Shown one piece after another: positions 16,579 to 25,430 of a stretch of DNA of 64,000 nucleotides. The notes beneath the pieces are model-generated. The model was given only the letters and a program-made list of their open reading frames with translations, was not told the origin of the DNA and made no database searches. How positions within the stretch are numbered: the stretch's first letter is position 1; every line of letters starts with the position of its first letter. Made by a program: the position numbers and the translations under genes. Source of the DNA: Gallibacterium melopsittaci (GTDB taxonomy: Bacteria > Pseudomonadota > Gammaproteobacteria > Enterobacterales > Pasteurellaceae); the NCBI RefSeq assembly GCF_042433085.1, contig NZ_JBHLWA010000013.1, positions 71,489-135,488 of the forward strand, in the 5' to 3' direction.

Positions 16579-17832
16579 ATGAAAAAACGGTTCTTAATTC
16601 ATTCATTGATTAGCTGTATATTTTCTTTAGCTAGTACAAATAATATTTATGCAAATGATCAATTTACATTAAAACAAATTTTAAATAATGCTTTTGCTAC
16701 CGATCCAGAATTACTTGAAGCAAAAACAAATACAATGGTAGCTCATAATCAGACTGAACAAGCTATTTCAGGTCATTATCCAACACTCTCAGTATTTGGA
16801 CGACAATCATTAGAAGAGTACTCTCGAAATAATAATACTGATCAGCCAAAGTTTACACCTGGCGTTTCAGCTTCAATGAATATCTATTCATTTGGGGCTG
16901 TTGAGAAGAAAATTTCAGCCTCAGTCGCAAATGAAGAATCTTTGCACTATAAATATGACGAAACAAGAGAAAATCTAGCTTATCGTATTACAGAACTCTA
17001 TTTATTAGCATTAAGATATAACGATACTTTAGCAGCTCAGTCTCAAGGATTAGCTCGTTTACAAACTATTATTCAAGAAATTGGTGCTATTGCTGATAAT
17101 GATGATGGCAGACGTTCTGAATTTGTTCAAGCACAAGCACGTTTATTTGCTGTTAAGCAGCAGATGAATACCACTGAGCGAGATCTTCAAGATACCTTAA
17201 GTCAATTACAGCGCTATTCTGGTATTAGGCTCAGTCGAACCAGTTTACAAGATCCTTTTCATTCAATGACAACAACTATACTAAAAAAGCATTTTTCACA
17301 ATCTCAACGTTTACATCCTTCTTATAAAACAGCAGATGCTAACATAAAAACAGCTTATGCGACTTTAGAAGCCGAAAAAGCAAGTCGTTATCCAAAATTA
17401 GACTTAGTTGGACAAGTGACAAAAGATGATCGCCAAGTTTATTTAACTATTTCTTGGGATATGTTTAATCGGGCCAACACTTACAGTGTGCAGGAAAAAG
17501 CACAATTATTAAATGCAGAAAAAAATCGTTTAAACAAGACTATTTTAGATCTACAAGAGAAAACAAGAAATGCGTTAATTAATTTAGATGAATATAGTAA
17601 ACAAATTAAAACACTTTCTAATCAAGTTAATTCTCTTTATGAAGTCACTCAATTTTATAAATTACAATTTTCTATTGCGAAACGTTCTTTACTTGATCTG
17701 TTAAATGCAGAAAATGAATTATTAAATGCTGAACTCAGTAAAGTCATTACTGAATATCAATTCCGTCATTCTTATTTAGATTATCTCTATTCACAAGGAA
17801 TGACTTTCCATTGGGCAGCAAATTTAAACTAA
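16579..17832 (+). CDS. TolC-family outer membrane protein of type I secretion
   Basis: A 417-residue outer membrane efflux protein that should form the exit duct for the adhesin. A signal peptide (MKKRFLIHSLISCIFSLAS...YAN) precedes a TolC fold with two internally repeated halves: LKQILNNAFATDPELLEAKTN and GHYPTLSVFGRQ in the first, YKTADANIKTAYATLEAEKASRYPKLDL in the second. It is closest in style to LapE/AggA-type proteins dedicated to large adhesins. GGAG lies upstream of the ATG. It is first of three tightly spaced genes (15-bp gap to the ABC gene), which form the exporter operon. Confidence 0.88.
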   Translation: MKKRFLIHSLISCIFSLASTNNIYANDQFTLKQILNNAFATDPELLEAKTNTMVAHNQTEQAISGHYPTLSVFGRQSLEEYSRNNNTDQPKFTPGVSASMNIYSFGAVEKKISASVANEESLHYKYDETRENLAYRITELYLLALRYNDTLAAQSQGLARLQTIIQEIGAIADNDDGRRSEFVQAQARLFAVKQQMNTTERDLQDTLSQLQRYSGIRLSRTSLQDPFHSMTTTILKKHFSQSQRLHPSYKTADANIKTAYATLEAEKASRYPKLDLVGQVTKDDRQVYLTISWDMFNRANTYSVQEKAQLLNAEKNRLNKTILDLQEKTRNALINLDEYSKQIKTLSNQVNSLYEVTQFYKLQFSIAKRSLLDLLNAENELLNAELSKVITEYQFRHSYLDYLYSQGMTFHWAANLN

Positions 17833-17847
17833 TTTTTAGATCATATT

Positions 17848-20007
17848 ATGAAACTTATTATTGAAAACCTTGCTTTAATGACTCAATTACTTGGCTCTCC
17901 ATTATCTGTGCCAACTCTAGCAACGCATTCTATCCGCCGTACAGGTAATAGTATTGATTTTTCTGTACTTTGCGAATATTTACGTAGTGAAGGATTCGAT
18001 AATCATTTATCACAACGTGCATTACACGAAATTCCTTCTCTTGCTTTGCCTGTATTGGCATTACTACATAATGAAGAAGCAGTAGTTATTACAAATATTA
18101 CACAAGATGAAAAAGGGAAAAGAGTTTATTCAATTACACAACTAGATAATCTCACTTCACAACTTAGCGAAGCGGAGTTAATAGAAAAATATCTTGGGTA
18201 TTGTTGGTTTATGAAACCGCGTTTAGCTAAAGATATTCGTTCTGAATTACCTGAATATGCCTTACCTAAAACTTGGTTTTTTAAAATTATTTGGCGTTTT
18301 AAGAAATATTATTACCAAGTTATCTTGGCAACTTTCATTATTAATTCATTAGCACTAATTAGTTCACTTTATGTAATGAATGTTTATGATCGCGTAATTC
18401 CGAACCAAGCTTATGAGACACTTTGGGTATTAAGTATTGGAGTAGTGATTGCAATCTTCTTTGAGTTTATGGCAAAAATGATCCGTGGACATTTAACTGA
18501 TATTGCGGGGAAAAAAGCCGACTTAATTATTAGTTCTATGTTATTTCGACGTGTGATGGCATTACGTTTACAAGATCGTCCTGCTTCATCTGGCTCATAT
18601 GCAAATAATTTGCGTGATTTTGAATCAGTGCGTGAGTTTTTAACGAGTGCAAGTTTACTAACTATTGTTGATTTACCATTTCTGATTTTATTTATTGGTG
18701 TAATCGCACTTATTGGCGGAAAGCTTGCTTTAGTACCAGCAATTATTATTCCTACTGTGATCATTATTGGCATTTTTGCACAATTTCCTTTAGCAAAAGC
18801 AATTAATGAGTCCATGCGTGAATCTTCTCAACGCCAAGGTTTGGTCGTCGAGGCGATTGAAGGGATAGAAACAATTAAAAATAATAATGCGATGTCATGG
18901 GCACAAAAGCGTTGGGATTACTATACAGCCAAAAGTTCTTATTCTTCGATCAAGGTAAAAGATACTAGTAACTTTGTAATCAATATAATGATCGCATTAC
19001 AACAACTTAATACAGTTATTCTTGTAATTGTCGGAACTTATTTAATTCATAGTGATGATACGACTTCTCGAATCACAATGGGGGCATTAATTGCTTCTGT
19101 CATTTTATCGGGACGTGCTTTAGCACCATTAGGTCAAATCGCAGGATTAGCTACCCGTTTTCAACAAGCTTGGACAGCTTTAAAAGGAGTAGATAGTATT
19201 GTTTCGAAACCTATCGATAAATCTACCGATCGGGATTACATTAGTTTGAAACAAGTCTCAGGACACTTACAGTTTAAAAATGTAAGTTTTAAATATCAAC
19301 AAGACAGTCAATTAGCATTAGATGATTTTAATTTAACAATTCGTCCAGGAGAAAAAGTCGCTATTCTGGGGAAAATTGGAAGTGGTAAATCTACTGCATT
19401 AAAACTCGGTGTAGGGTTATATGTACCAACGACAGGAAATATCACGTTAGACGGCATCAATCTACAACAGCTCGATCCCTATTTTTTACGCAATCAGGTT
19501 TTATTATTAGAACAAAATCCTCGTCTATTTTTAGGAACTTTAAGAGAAAATCTGGATATTGGCAGAATGGATTCTTTTCCATCTGATCAAATATTATTAC
19601 AGTCTTTAAAACGCTTTGGCTTATTGGAGCTTATCCAATCTCATCCTCGTGGTTTAGATATGCAATTGGGAGAAAACGGTATGGGATTATCTGGTGGGCA
19701 AAAACAAGCCGTTGCTTTAGCTAGAATGACCTTAAAAGATCCTAAGGTTGTTTTACTTGATGAACCAACTACTGGATTAGACCAATTCCACGAACAACAA
19801 GCATTAATTGGATTGGCACAATGGTTACAGAATAGAACCTTAGTTGTAATTACTCATCGACCACAAGTCTTACAGTTAGTTGATAGGATTGTTGTGGTAG
19901 ATAACGGAAAAGTAATTATGGATGGACCAAAAGAGGCAGTCCTGAAAAAACTTTCTGCCTCACCAGCACAAAATACATCTACAACACAACAAGAAAATCA
20001 AGCATAG
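17848..20007 (+). CDS. Type I secretion ABC exporter, LapB type
   Basis: A 719-residue inner membrane transporter that drives adhesin export with ATP. Residues 1-130 form a C39-peptidase-like domain that lacks the catalytic Cys, as in HlyB/LapB exporters whose substrates are not cleaved. The membrane domain (about 150-430) is followed by a nucleotide-binding domain with Walker A GKIGSGKST (508-516), signature LSGGQ (614-618) and Walker B VVLLDEP (Asp638). The C-terminal tail is Gln/Ser/Thr-rich. It is second in the tolC-ABC-hlyD operon, 12-15 bp from each neighbour. Its substrate is most likely the giant adhesin upstream. Confidence 0.92.
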   Translation: MKLIIENLALMTQLLGSPLSVPTLATHSIRRTGNSIDFSVLCEYLRSEGFDNHLSQRALHEIPSLALPVLALLHNEEAVVITNITQDEKGKRVYSITQLDNLTSQLSEAELIEKYLGYCWFMKPRLAKDIRSELPEYALPKTWFFKIIWRFKKYYYQVILATFIINSLALISSLYVMNVYDRVIPNQAYETLWVLSIGVVIAIFFEFMAKMIRGHLTDIAGKKADLIISSMLFRRVMALRLQDRPASSGSYANNLRDFESVREFLTSASLLTIVDLPFLILFIGVIALIGGKLALVPAIIIPTVIIIGIFAQFPLAKAINESMRESSQRQGLVVEAIEGIETIKNNNAMSWAQKRWDYYTAKSSYSSIKVKDTSNFVINIMIALQQLNTVILVIVGTYLIHSDDTTSRITMGALIASVILSGRALAPLGQIAGLATRFQQAWTALKGVDSIVSKPIDKSTDRDYISLKQVSGHLQFKNVSFKYQQDSQLALDDFNLTIRPGEKVAILGKIGSGKSTALKLGVGLYVPTTGNITLDGINLQQLDPYFLRNQVLLLEQNPRLFLGTLRENLDIGRMDSFPSDQILLQSLKRFGLLELIQSHPRGLDMQLGENGMGLSGGQKQAVALARMTLKDPKVVLLDEPTTGLDQFHEQQALIGLAQWLQNRTLVVITHRPQVLQLVDRIVVVDNGKVIMDGPKEAVLKKLSASPAQNTSTTQQENQA

Positions 20008-20022
20008 TGTGAGATTAAAGTG

Positions 20023-21333
20023 ATGACACAAGAACAACAAAATAAAGAGCACAGCACTTCAACAACTGAAGTGGTAAATCCTACACAAGCCTCTACCACA
20101 ATGTCAGTAAAAAACTCAGGTGAACAAGTGTCTAATAAAGATCTTCACCTTTTAAATGATTTACACGCAGCATTGCAAGAGGAAAAACATACAGGTTTAT
20201 TTGCAATGATTTGGTTATTAGCCGCATTTTTAGTTGTTTTTTTGACTTGGTCTTATTTTAGTAAGATTGAAGAAGTCACTCGTGGACAAGGGACAATTAT
20301 TCCAAATAGCCGTGAGCAAATTATTCAAAGTTTAGATCCTGGTATATTGAACCAAATGTTGGTAAAAGAAGGCGATTTAGTCGAAAAAGGGCAAGTTTTG
20401 CTAAAATTAGACGATACTCGTACTTCTGCTATTTTACGTGAAACACAAGCCAAAGTAGATAACTTAGAAGCAATTGCAATTCGGTTAAAAGCAGAAATTT
20501 CTGGTAAACCATTAGTTTTTCCCGATACTATTCCTGCTGAAATGCATGAACGTGAAAAAGGGGTTTATCAAGCAAAAAAAGATGCTCTAAATGAAGCATT
20601 AAGAACTCTTCGTGAAAGTAAAGCATTACTTGATTCAGAAATAGCATTAACTGAACCTATGGTAGTTAAAGGAGCAGTGTCACAAGTTGAATTGCTTCGT
20701 ATGAAACGATCTGCAAACGATATGGCATTACAAATTTCAGAGCGTGAACATAAATATATTACTGATGCGAGTAATGAATTAGTTCGTATTCAGGGAGATC
20801 TTGATCAAGCAAAAGAAAATCTCGCTGCACGAGCGGATCCTGTAGAACGTTCTTTATTACGTGCACCGATGAAAGGAATTGTGAAAAATATCCGTGTAAA
20901 TACGATTGGTGGCGTGATTTCTGCTGGTCAGGATATTATGGAAATTGTTCCTGTAGAGGATAATTTATTGGTTGAGGCCTATATTAATCCTAAAGATGTT
21001 GCTTATATTCGCCCTGGTATGAAAGCTGTCGTAAAATTAAGTGCTTATGACTATGCTATCTATGGCGGGTTAGATGGGGTAGTAACGTTACTAAGTCCAA
21101 GTACACTACAAGACAAACGTCAAGCAAGCGACTTAAATTTAAATCCAAATAACTCGTTTTATCGCGTATTGATTCGTACTTCAGGTAGTCATTTAACTGA
21201 TAAAAATGGGAATGAATTACCTGTATTGCCAGGTATGATTGCAACTGTAGATATTAAAACAGGAGAAAAAACTGTCTTCCAATATCTTATCAAACCAATT
21301 ACACGGATGAAGCAAGCTTTACAAGAAAGATAA
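20023..21333 (+). CDS. HlyD-family membrane fusion protein, LapC type
   Basis: A 436-residue periplasmic adaptor that joins the ABC exporter to the TolC-type duct. A cytoplasmic Gln/Thr-rich N terminus is followed by one membrane segment (about 62-80, MIWLLAAFLVVFLTW) and a split biotinyl-lipoyl-like domain (SLDPGILNQMLVKEGDLVEKG; RSLLRAPMKGIVKNI) flanking a coiled-coil hairpin. The C-terminal beta domain includes GMIATVDIKTGEKTVFQYLIKP, a conserved HlyD ending. ATG 20023 is preferred; the adjacent in-frame GTG at 20020 is possible. Last gene of the exporter operon. Confidence 0.92.
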   Translation: MTQEQQNKEHSTSTTEVVNPTQASTTMSVKNSGEQVSNKDLHLLNDLHAALQEEKHTGLFAMIWLLAAFLVVFLTWSYFSKIEEVTRGQGTIIPNSREQIIQSLDPGILNQMLVKEGDLVEKGQVLLKLDDTRTSAILRETQAKVDNLEAIAIRLKAEISGKPLVFPDTIPAEMHEREKGVYQAKKDALNEALRTLRESKALLDSEIALTEPMVVKGAVSQVELLRMKRSANDMALQISEREHKYITDASNELVRIQGDLDQAKENLAARADPVERSLLRAPMKGIVKNIRVNTIGGVISAGQDIMEIVPVEDNLLVEAYINPKDVAYIRPGMKAVVKLSAYDYAIYGGLDGVVTLLSPSTLQDKRQASDLNLNPNNSFYRVLIRTSGSHLTDKNGNELPVLPGMIATVDIKTGEKTVFQYLIKPITRMKQALQER

Positions 21334-21398
21334 ATTATTATTTATCTCGTCTAATAAACCCACCTACAATGAAATATAATAGGTTTGCTAATAGTCAG

Positions 21399-21420
21399 AG
21401 GGAGCATTTGCTCCCTTTAT
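21399..21420 (+). terminator. Terminator after the exporter operon
   Basis: AGGGAGC (21399-21405) pairs with GCTCCCT (21410-21416) around ATTT, followed by TTAT. The stem is GC-rich, the T tract short. It separates the exporter operon from fruBKA. Confidence 0.65.
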
Positions 21421-21450
21421 ACTACTTATTTAGAATAAATAATGGTATAT

Positions 21451-21464
21451 CTAAAACGATTTAG
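21451..21464 (+). promoter_or_regulatory. Cra/FruR-like operator upstream of fruB
   Basis: CTAAAACGATTTAG is a 14-bp near-palindrome about 120 bp before the fruB start. Read on the other strand, with flanking bases, it is AGCTAAATCGTTTTAG, which resembles the Cra (FruR) consensus around GCTGAATCGTTTCA. Cra normally controls fruBKA. Assignment by motif and position only; no regulator gene is in this window. Confidence 0.45.
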
Positions 21465-21584
21465 CTAAAACCTCCTCTTTAATCAAAAAACTGATTTTTT
21501 CCTCAAGATTCCTATTACTCCCCCAATAAATTGGGTTAAAATTAGTCGATTTTTTTATGACTGACAACAATCTAAGGAGTCCTC

Positions 21585-22748
21585 GTGTTTAATTTAATCG
21601 AAAACGACATCCATCTAGGTGAAAAAGCTGATGACAAGCAACAAGCCATCACAGCAGTAGCTCAAGCATTTATTAACAAGGGTTTAGTTGAAGAAGGCTA
21701 CCTACAAGGTATGCTTGCTCGTGAACAACAAACATCAACTTTTTTGGGTAATGGTATCGCTATTCCTCATGGAACGTTGGATACTCGTCACCTAGTCAAA
21801 CAAACTGGAGTACAAATTTTCCAATTTCCAAATGGCGTTAGATGGAGTGACGACAACATTGCATATTTAGTCATTGGAATCGCGGCAAAATCAGATGAAC
21901 ATCTTGCTATTTTACGTCAATTAACTCATTTACTTGGTGATGAAGATATTGCTGAAAAATTAGCAAAAACGACTGATCCACAATTATTTATTAATTTATT
22001 TAATGCCAGTATCGTTGATTCCACTTTAATTTCATTAAATGTTGATACTAATAGTCTATTAACATTGACTGCAATTAACGCCGCAAAATTACAAGAAGCT
22101 GCTGCAGTTGATAGTCAATTTGTAAGTGAAGTCATTATTTCTGCTGCATTACCAATCGGTAATGGCATTTGGGTAAATGATAGTGCTTCAGGTAATAAGA
22201 AAAATGCAATTGCTGTTGCTCGTCCACAAAAAGCCTTTCAACATAACAATAAACAAATTGCTGCATTAGTCACTGTCGCAAGTGTTGATCAAAAAGTTGA
22301 TGAGTTATTAGTTAATTTACTCGATCCTCAATGTCAACAAGCATTGTTAAATGGCAATGTTGAACAAGTAAAAGCGGCATTGCAAGGACAAGTCGTTGAA
22401 GTTACAACTAGCAGTGAAAACAAAACTGATGTGTCTGCTGAAAATACTAAAACAGCTACTCACGCAGCAGCAGGTCAATTAGAGGCAACTTTTATCGTCA
22501 AGAATGAACATGGTTTACACGCTCGCCCATCTGCGGTCTTAATTAATGAAGTGAAAAAATATAAATCTACTATTCAAGTGAAAAACCTTGATCGTGATAC
22601 CTCATTTGTCAGTGCAAAAAGTTTGATGAAAGTTGTTGGCTTAGGTACCACTAAAGGTCAACGCCTCTGTTTCGTTGCTGAAGGTGAAGATGCTGAACAA
22701 GCATTAAAAGGTATTGGTGAAGCCATTAATGCGGGCTTAGGAGAATAA
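21585..22748 (+). CDS. fruB: Fructose PTS EIIA-HPr fusion (FPr)
   Basis: Phosphocarrier that passes phosphate from enzyme I to the fructose permease FruA. The 387-residue protein has an N-terminal EIIA domain with catalytic His62 (AIPHGTLDTRH), a middle linker domain, and a C-terminal HPr-like domain with FIVKNEHGLHARPSAV, whose His is the phosphorylation site. The start is GTG at 21585, preceded by TAAGGAG. It is first in the fruBKA operon, with fruK starting one base after its stop codon. Confidence 0.96.
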   Translation: MFNLIENDIHLGEKADDKQQAITAVAQAFINKGLVEEGYLQGMLAREQQTSTFLGNGIAIPHGTLDTRHLVKQTGVQIFQFPNGVRWSDDNIAYLVIGIAAKSDEHLAILRQLTHLLGDEDIAEKLAKTTDPQLFINLFNASIVDSTLISLNVDTNSLLTLTAINAAKLQEAAAVDSQFVSEVIISAALPIGNGIWVNDSASGNKKNAIAVARPQKAFQHNNKQIAALVTVASVDQKVDELLVNLLDPQCQQALLNGNVEQVKAALQGQVVEVTTSSENKTDVSAENTKTATHAAAGQLEATFIVKNEHGLHARPSAVLINEVKKYKSTIQVKNLDRDTSFVSAKSLMKVVGLGTTKGQRLCFVAEGEDAEQALKGIGEAINAGLGE

Positions 22749-22749
22749 T

Positions 22750-23688
22750 ATGCCAGGTATTGCGACTATTACACTCAATACAGCATTTGACCTTATTGGA
22801 CGATTACCAAGAATCCAACTCGGTGAGGTAAATACTGTTGAAACCTTAGGTATTTATCCTGCCGGTAAAGGGATTAACGTTGCCAAAGTGCTGCATGATT
22901 TAGATCTACCTGTTACCGTAAGTGGTTTTTTAGGGCAAGATAATCAAGGCGATTTTATTCAGTTATTCCAACAACTTGGCTTAGAAGATCGCTTTCAACG
23001 TGTTGCAGGTAAAACTCGGATTAATGTCAAAATTACCGAAACTGAAGCGGATGTTACCGATTTAAATTTCTTAGGTTATCAAGTTTCTTCTGAAGCATGG
23101 CAGCAATTTGTTCAAGATTCGCTTGCTTGGGCAAAGAATTACGATCTGGTTGCAGTTTGTGGCAGTTTACCAAAAGGCGTTGAGGTAGAAGCCTTTAAAG
23201 AATGGTTACTTGCATTAGGACAAAAAACTAAAGTGGTATTAGACAGTAGTAATGCAGCGCTTACCGCTGGTTTAAAAGCCTCTCCTTGGTTAGTCAAACC
23301 AAACCATCGTGAATTGGAAGCCTGGATCGGTAAGCCATTGAATTCGCTTGCAGAAATTATTACTGCTGCGAAACAGCTACACGCACAAGGCATTGCGAAT
23401 GTCATTATCTCTATGGGAGCAGAAGGTTCGCTTTGGATTAGCGATAAAGGTGTATTACAAGCACAACCACCTAAATGTACCAATGTTGTCAGTACAGTAG
23501 GTGCAGGCGACTCTATGGTGGCAGGACTTATCTATGGTACGCAACAACAATTATCCCAAGAAGAAACCTTGTGCTTCGCCTCTGCTGTATCAGCGATGGC
23601 AGTATCCCAAAGTAATGTTGGTGTTGCCGATAAACAAGCATTAAACCAATTACTTGACCAAGTTAAGATTAGCAAAATTGAGGAATAA
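22750..23688 (+). CDS. fruK: 1-phosphofructokinase
   Basis: PfkB-family kinase (312 aa) that phosphorylates fructose 1-phosphate, made by FruA, to fructose 1,6-bisphosphate. The N-terminal ITLNTAFDLIGRLPRIQLGEVN and GKGINVAKVLHDL are family signatures. The C-terminal catalytic motif TVGAGDSMVAG carries the base Asp. It sits between fruB and fruA with gaps of 1 and 3 bp, so translation is probably coupled. Confidence 0.96.
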   Translation: MPGIATITLNTAFDLIGRLPRIQLGEVNTVETLGIYPAGKGINVAKVLHDLDLPVTVSGFLGQDNQGDFIQLFQQLGLEDRFQRVAGKTRINVKITETEADVTDLNFLGYQVSSEAWQQFVQDSLAWAKNYDLVAVCGSLPKGVEVEAFKEWLLALGQKTKVVLDSSNAALTAGLKASPWLVKPNHRELEAWIGKPLNSLAEIITAAKQLHAQGIANVIISMGAEGSLWISDKGVLQAQPPKCTNVVSTVGAGDSMVAGLIYGTQQQLSQEETLCFASAVSAMAVSQSNVGVADKQALNQLLDQVKISKIEE

Positions 23689-23691
23689 TTT

Positions 23692-25380
23692 ATGAATATC
23701 GCTCTACTTTCTCAAGAAAAACGTGGCAATGCGACGTTATTCTTATTAAAACAAATGTTTGCAAAAATTGCTGCCCAACAAAATCATCAAGTTGTAACCC
23801 AATTACAAGATGCTGAACTTGTGATTGTCTTAGGGCAACAAATCAATAACACCCCAGTATTATCAGGTAAAAAAGTTTATCTCACTACATTTGAACAAGC
23901 ATTCAATGCACCTGAAACTACTTTCCAACAAGCATTTGCTACTGCTACTACTTATCAAGCAACTGATGAAATCGTATCAGAAGCACCTGTTGCACAAGAT
24001 CGTCCATTAAATATTGTTGCAGTTACTGCTTGCCCAACAGGTGTAGCACATACTTTTATGGCAGCAGAAGCGATTTCTACTTACTGCCAACAAAAAGGTT
24101 GGAATGTGAAAGTGGAAACCCGTGGTCAAGTTGGTGCAAGTAACCTTATTTCGGCTGAAGATGTTGCTGCTGCAGATCTTGCTTTTATTGCTACAGATAT
24201 TGATGTTGATCTCAGTAAATTCGATGGCAAATTGATGTATCATACTTCAACTGGTTTAGCATTAAAGAAAACCGCACAAGAATTTGATAAAGCATTCAAA
24301 GAAGCGAAAACCTATCATTACAAAAAAGAAGCGGTTGCCGAAAAAGCAGATAATAAAGAGAAAGGTGAGAAAAAAGGCATTTATAGTCATTTAATGACGG
24401 GCGTTTCTCATATGTTGCCAATGGTGGTTGCTGGTGGTTTGATCATTGCATTATCTTTCGTATTCGGAATTGAAGCCTTTAAACAAGAAGGAACTTTAGC
24501 GTCAGCATTAATGAAAATTGGTGGTGGTAGTGCCTTTGCTTTAATGATTCCAATTCTATCTGGATATATCGCTTACTCTATTGCAGACCGCCCTGGATTA
24601 ACTCCAGGCCTTGTGGGTGGTATGTTAGCGAGTTCTTTAGGTGCTGGTTTTATCGGTGGTATTATTTCTGGTTTCTTAGCTGGTTATATTGCAAAAGCAA
24701 TTAATGAGCATGTGAAATTACCGCAAACTATGAATGCCCTAAAACCAATCTTAATTATTCCATTCCTTTCAACACTCGCTGTCGGTTTAATTATGATCTA
24801 TATCGTTGGTGGTCCTGTTGCTTGGGTAATGAACGGTATGACTGAATTCTTAAAAGGAATGCAATCAGGCAGTGCTATCTTACTTGGTATTCTCCTCGGT
24901 GCAATGATGTGCTTTGATATGGGTGGTCCAGTGAATAAAGCTGCTTATACATTCGGTGTAGGTTTATTAGCTTCCTCTTCTTATTTACCAATGGCAGCAG
25001 TTATGGCGGCGGGTATGGTGCCTGCTTTAGGTATGGGTATCGCAACCTTTATTGCACGTAAAAAATTCACTGCCAATGAGTTAGAAGGTGGTAAAGCCTC
25101 TTTTGTACTTGGTCTATGTTTTATCTCTGAGGGAGCAATTCCGTTCGCGGCACGCGATCCAATGCGTGTTATTCCAAGTTGTATGTTAGGTGGTGCAATT
25201 ACTGGTGCATTATCAATGTTGTTTGGCGTGCAGCTTATGGCACCGCACGGTGGCATTTTCGTATTAGCAATTCCAGGTGCTATTCAACCAGTCTTACTCT
25301 ATCTTGTTGCTATCGCAGCTGGTAGTTTAGTTACTGGCGTCTTGTATGCTGCAATTAAACCAAAAGCATTAACAGCGTAA
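23692..25380 (+). CDS. fruA: Fructose-specific PTS permease EIIBC
   Basis: A 562-residue membrane permease that imports fructose and phosphorylates it at C1. A degenerate N-terminal IIB-like domain (1-100) precedes the active IIB domain with VTACPTGVAHTFMAAEAI, whose Cys is phosphorylated. A charged Lys/Glu linker leads to the IIC membrane domain (about 225-560) with GGPVNKAAYTFGVG and EGAIPFAARDP. Last gene of the operon, followed by a bidirectional terminator. Confidence 0.96.
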   Translation: MNIALLSQEKRGNATLFLLKQMFAKIAAQQNHQVVTQLQDAELVIVLGQQINNTPVLSGKKVYLTTFEQAFNAPETTFQQAFATATTYQATDEIVSEAPVAQDRPLNIVAVTACPTGVAHTFMAAEAISTYCQQKGWNVKVETRGQVGASNLISAEDVAAADLAFIATDIDVDLSKFDGKLMYHTSTGLALKKTAQEFDKAFKEAKTYHYKKEAVAEKADNKEKGEKKGIYSHLMTGVSHMLPMVVAGGLIIALSFVFGIEAFKQEGTLASALMKIGGGSAFALMIPILSGYIAYSIADRPGLTPGLVGGMLASSLGAGFIGGIISGFLAGYIAKAINEHVKLPQTMNALKPILIIPFLSTLAVGLIMIYIVGGPVAWVMNGMTEFLKGMQSGSAILLGILLGAMMCFDMGGPVNKAAYTFGVGLLASSSYLPMAAVMAAGMVPALGMGIATFIARKKFTANELEGGKASFVLGLCFISEGAIPFAARDPMRVIPSCMLGGAITGALSMLFGVQLMAPHGGIFVLAIPGAIQPVLLYLVAIAAGSLVTGVLYAAIKPKALTA

Positions 25381-25400
25381 CCTATATTAGGTGCTCATGA

Positions 25401-25426
25401 AAAAGGCACTGATAGTGCCTTTTTTT
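25401..25426. terminator. Bidirectional terminator between fruA and lysR
   Basis: AGGCACT (25404-25410) pairs with AGTGCCT (25414-25420), flanked by AAAA on the left and TTTTTT on the right. It can serve fruA on the plus strand and the convergent lysR gene on the minus strand. Confidence 0.9.
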
Positions 25427-25430
25427 CGAA

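Noticed and set aside
5066..21400. Whole adhesin region as a prophage
   Set aside because: Only one truncated phage-type gene is visible; there are no structural, integrase or lysis genes and no flanking attachment repeats that I can see.
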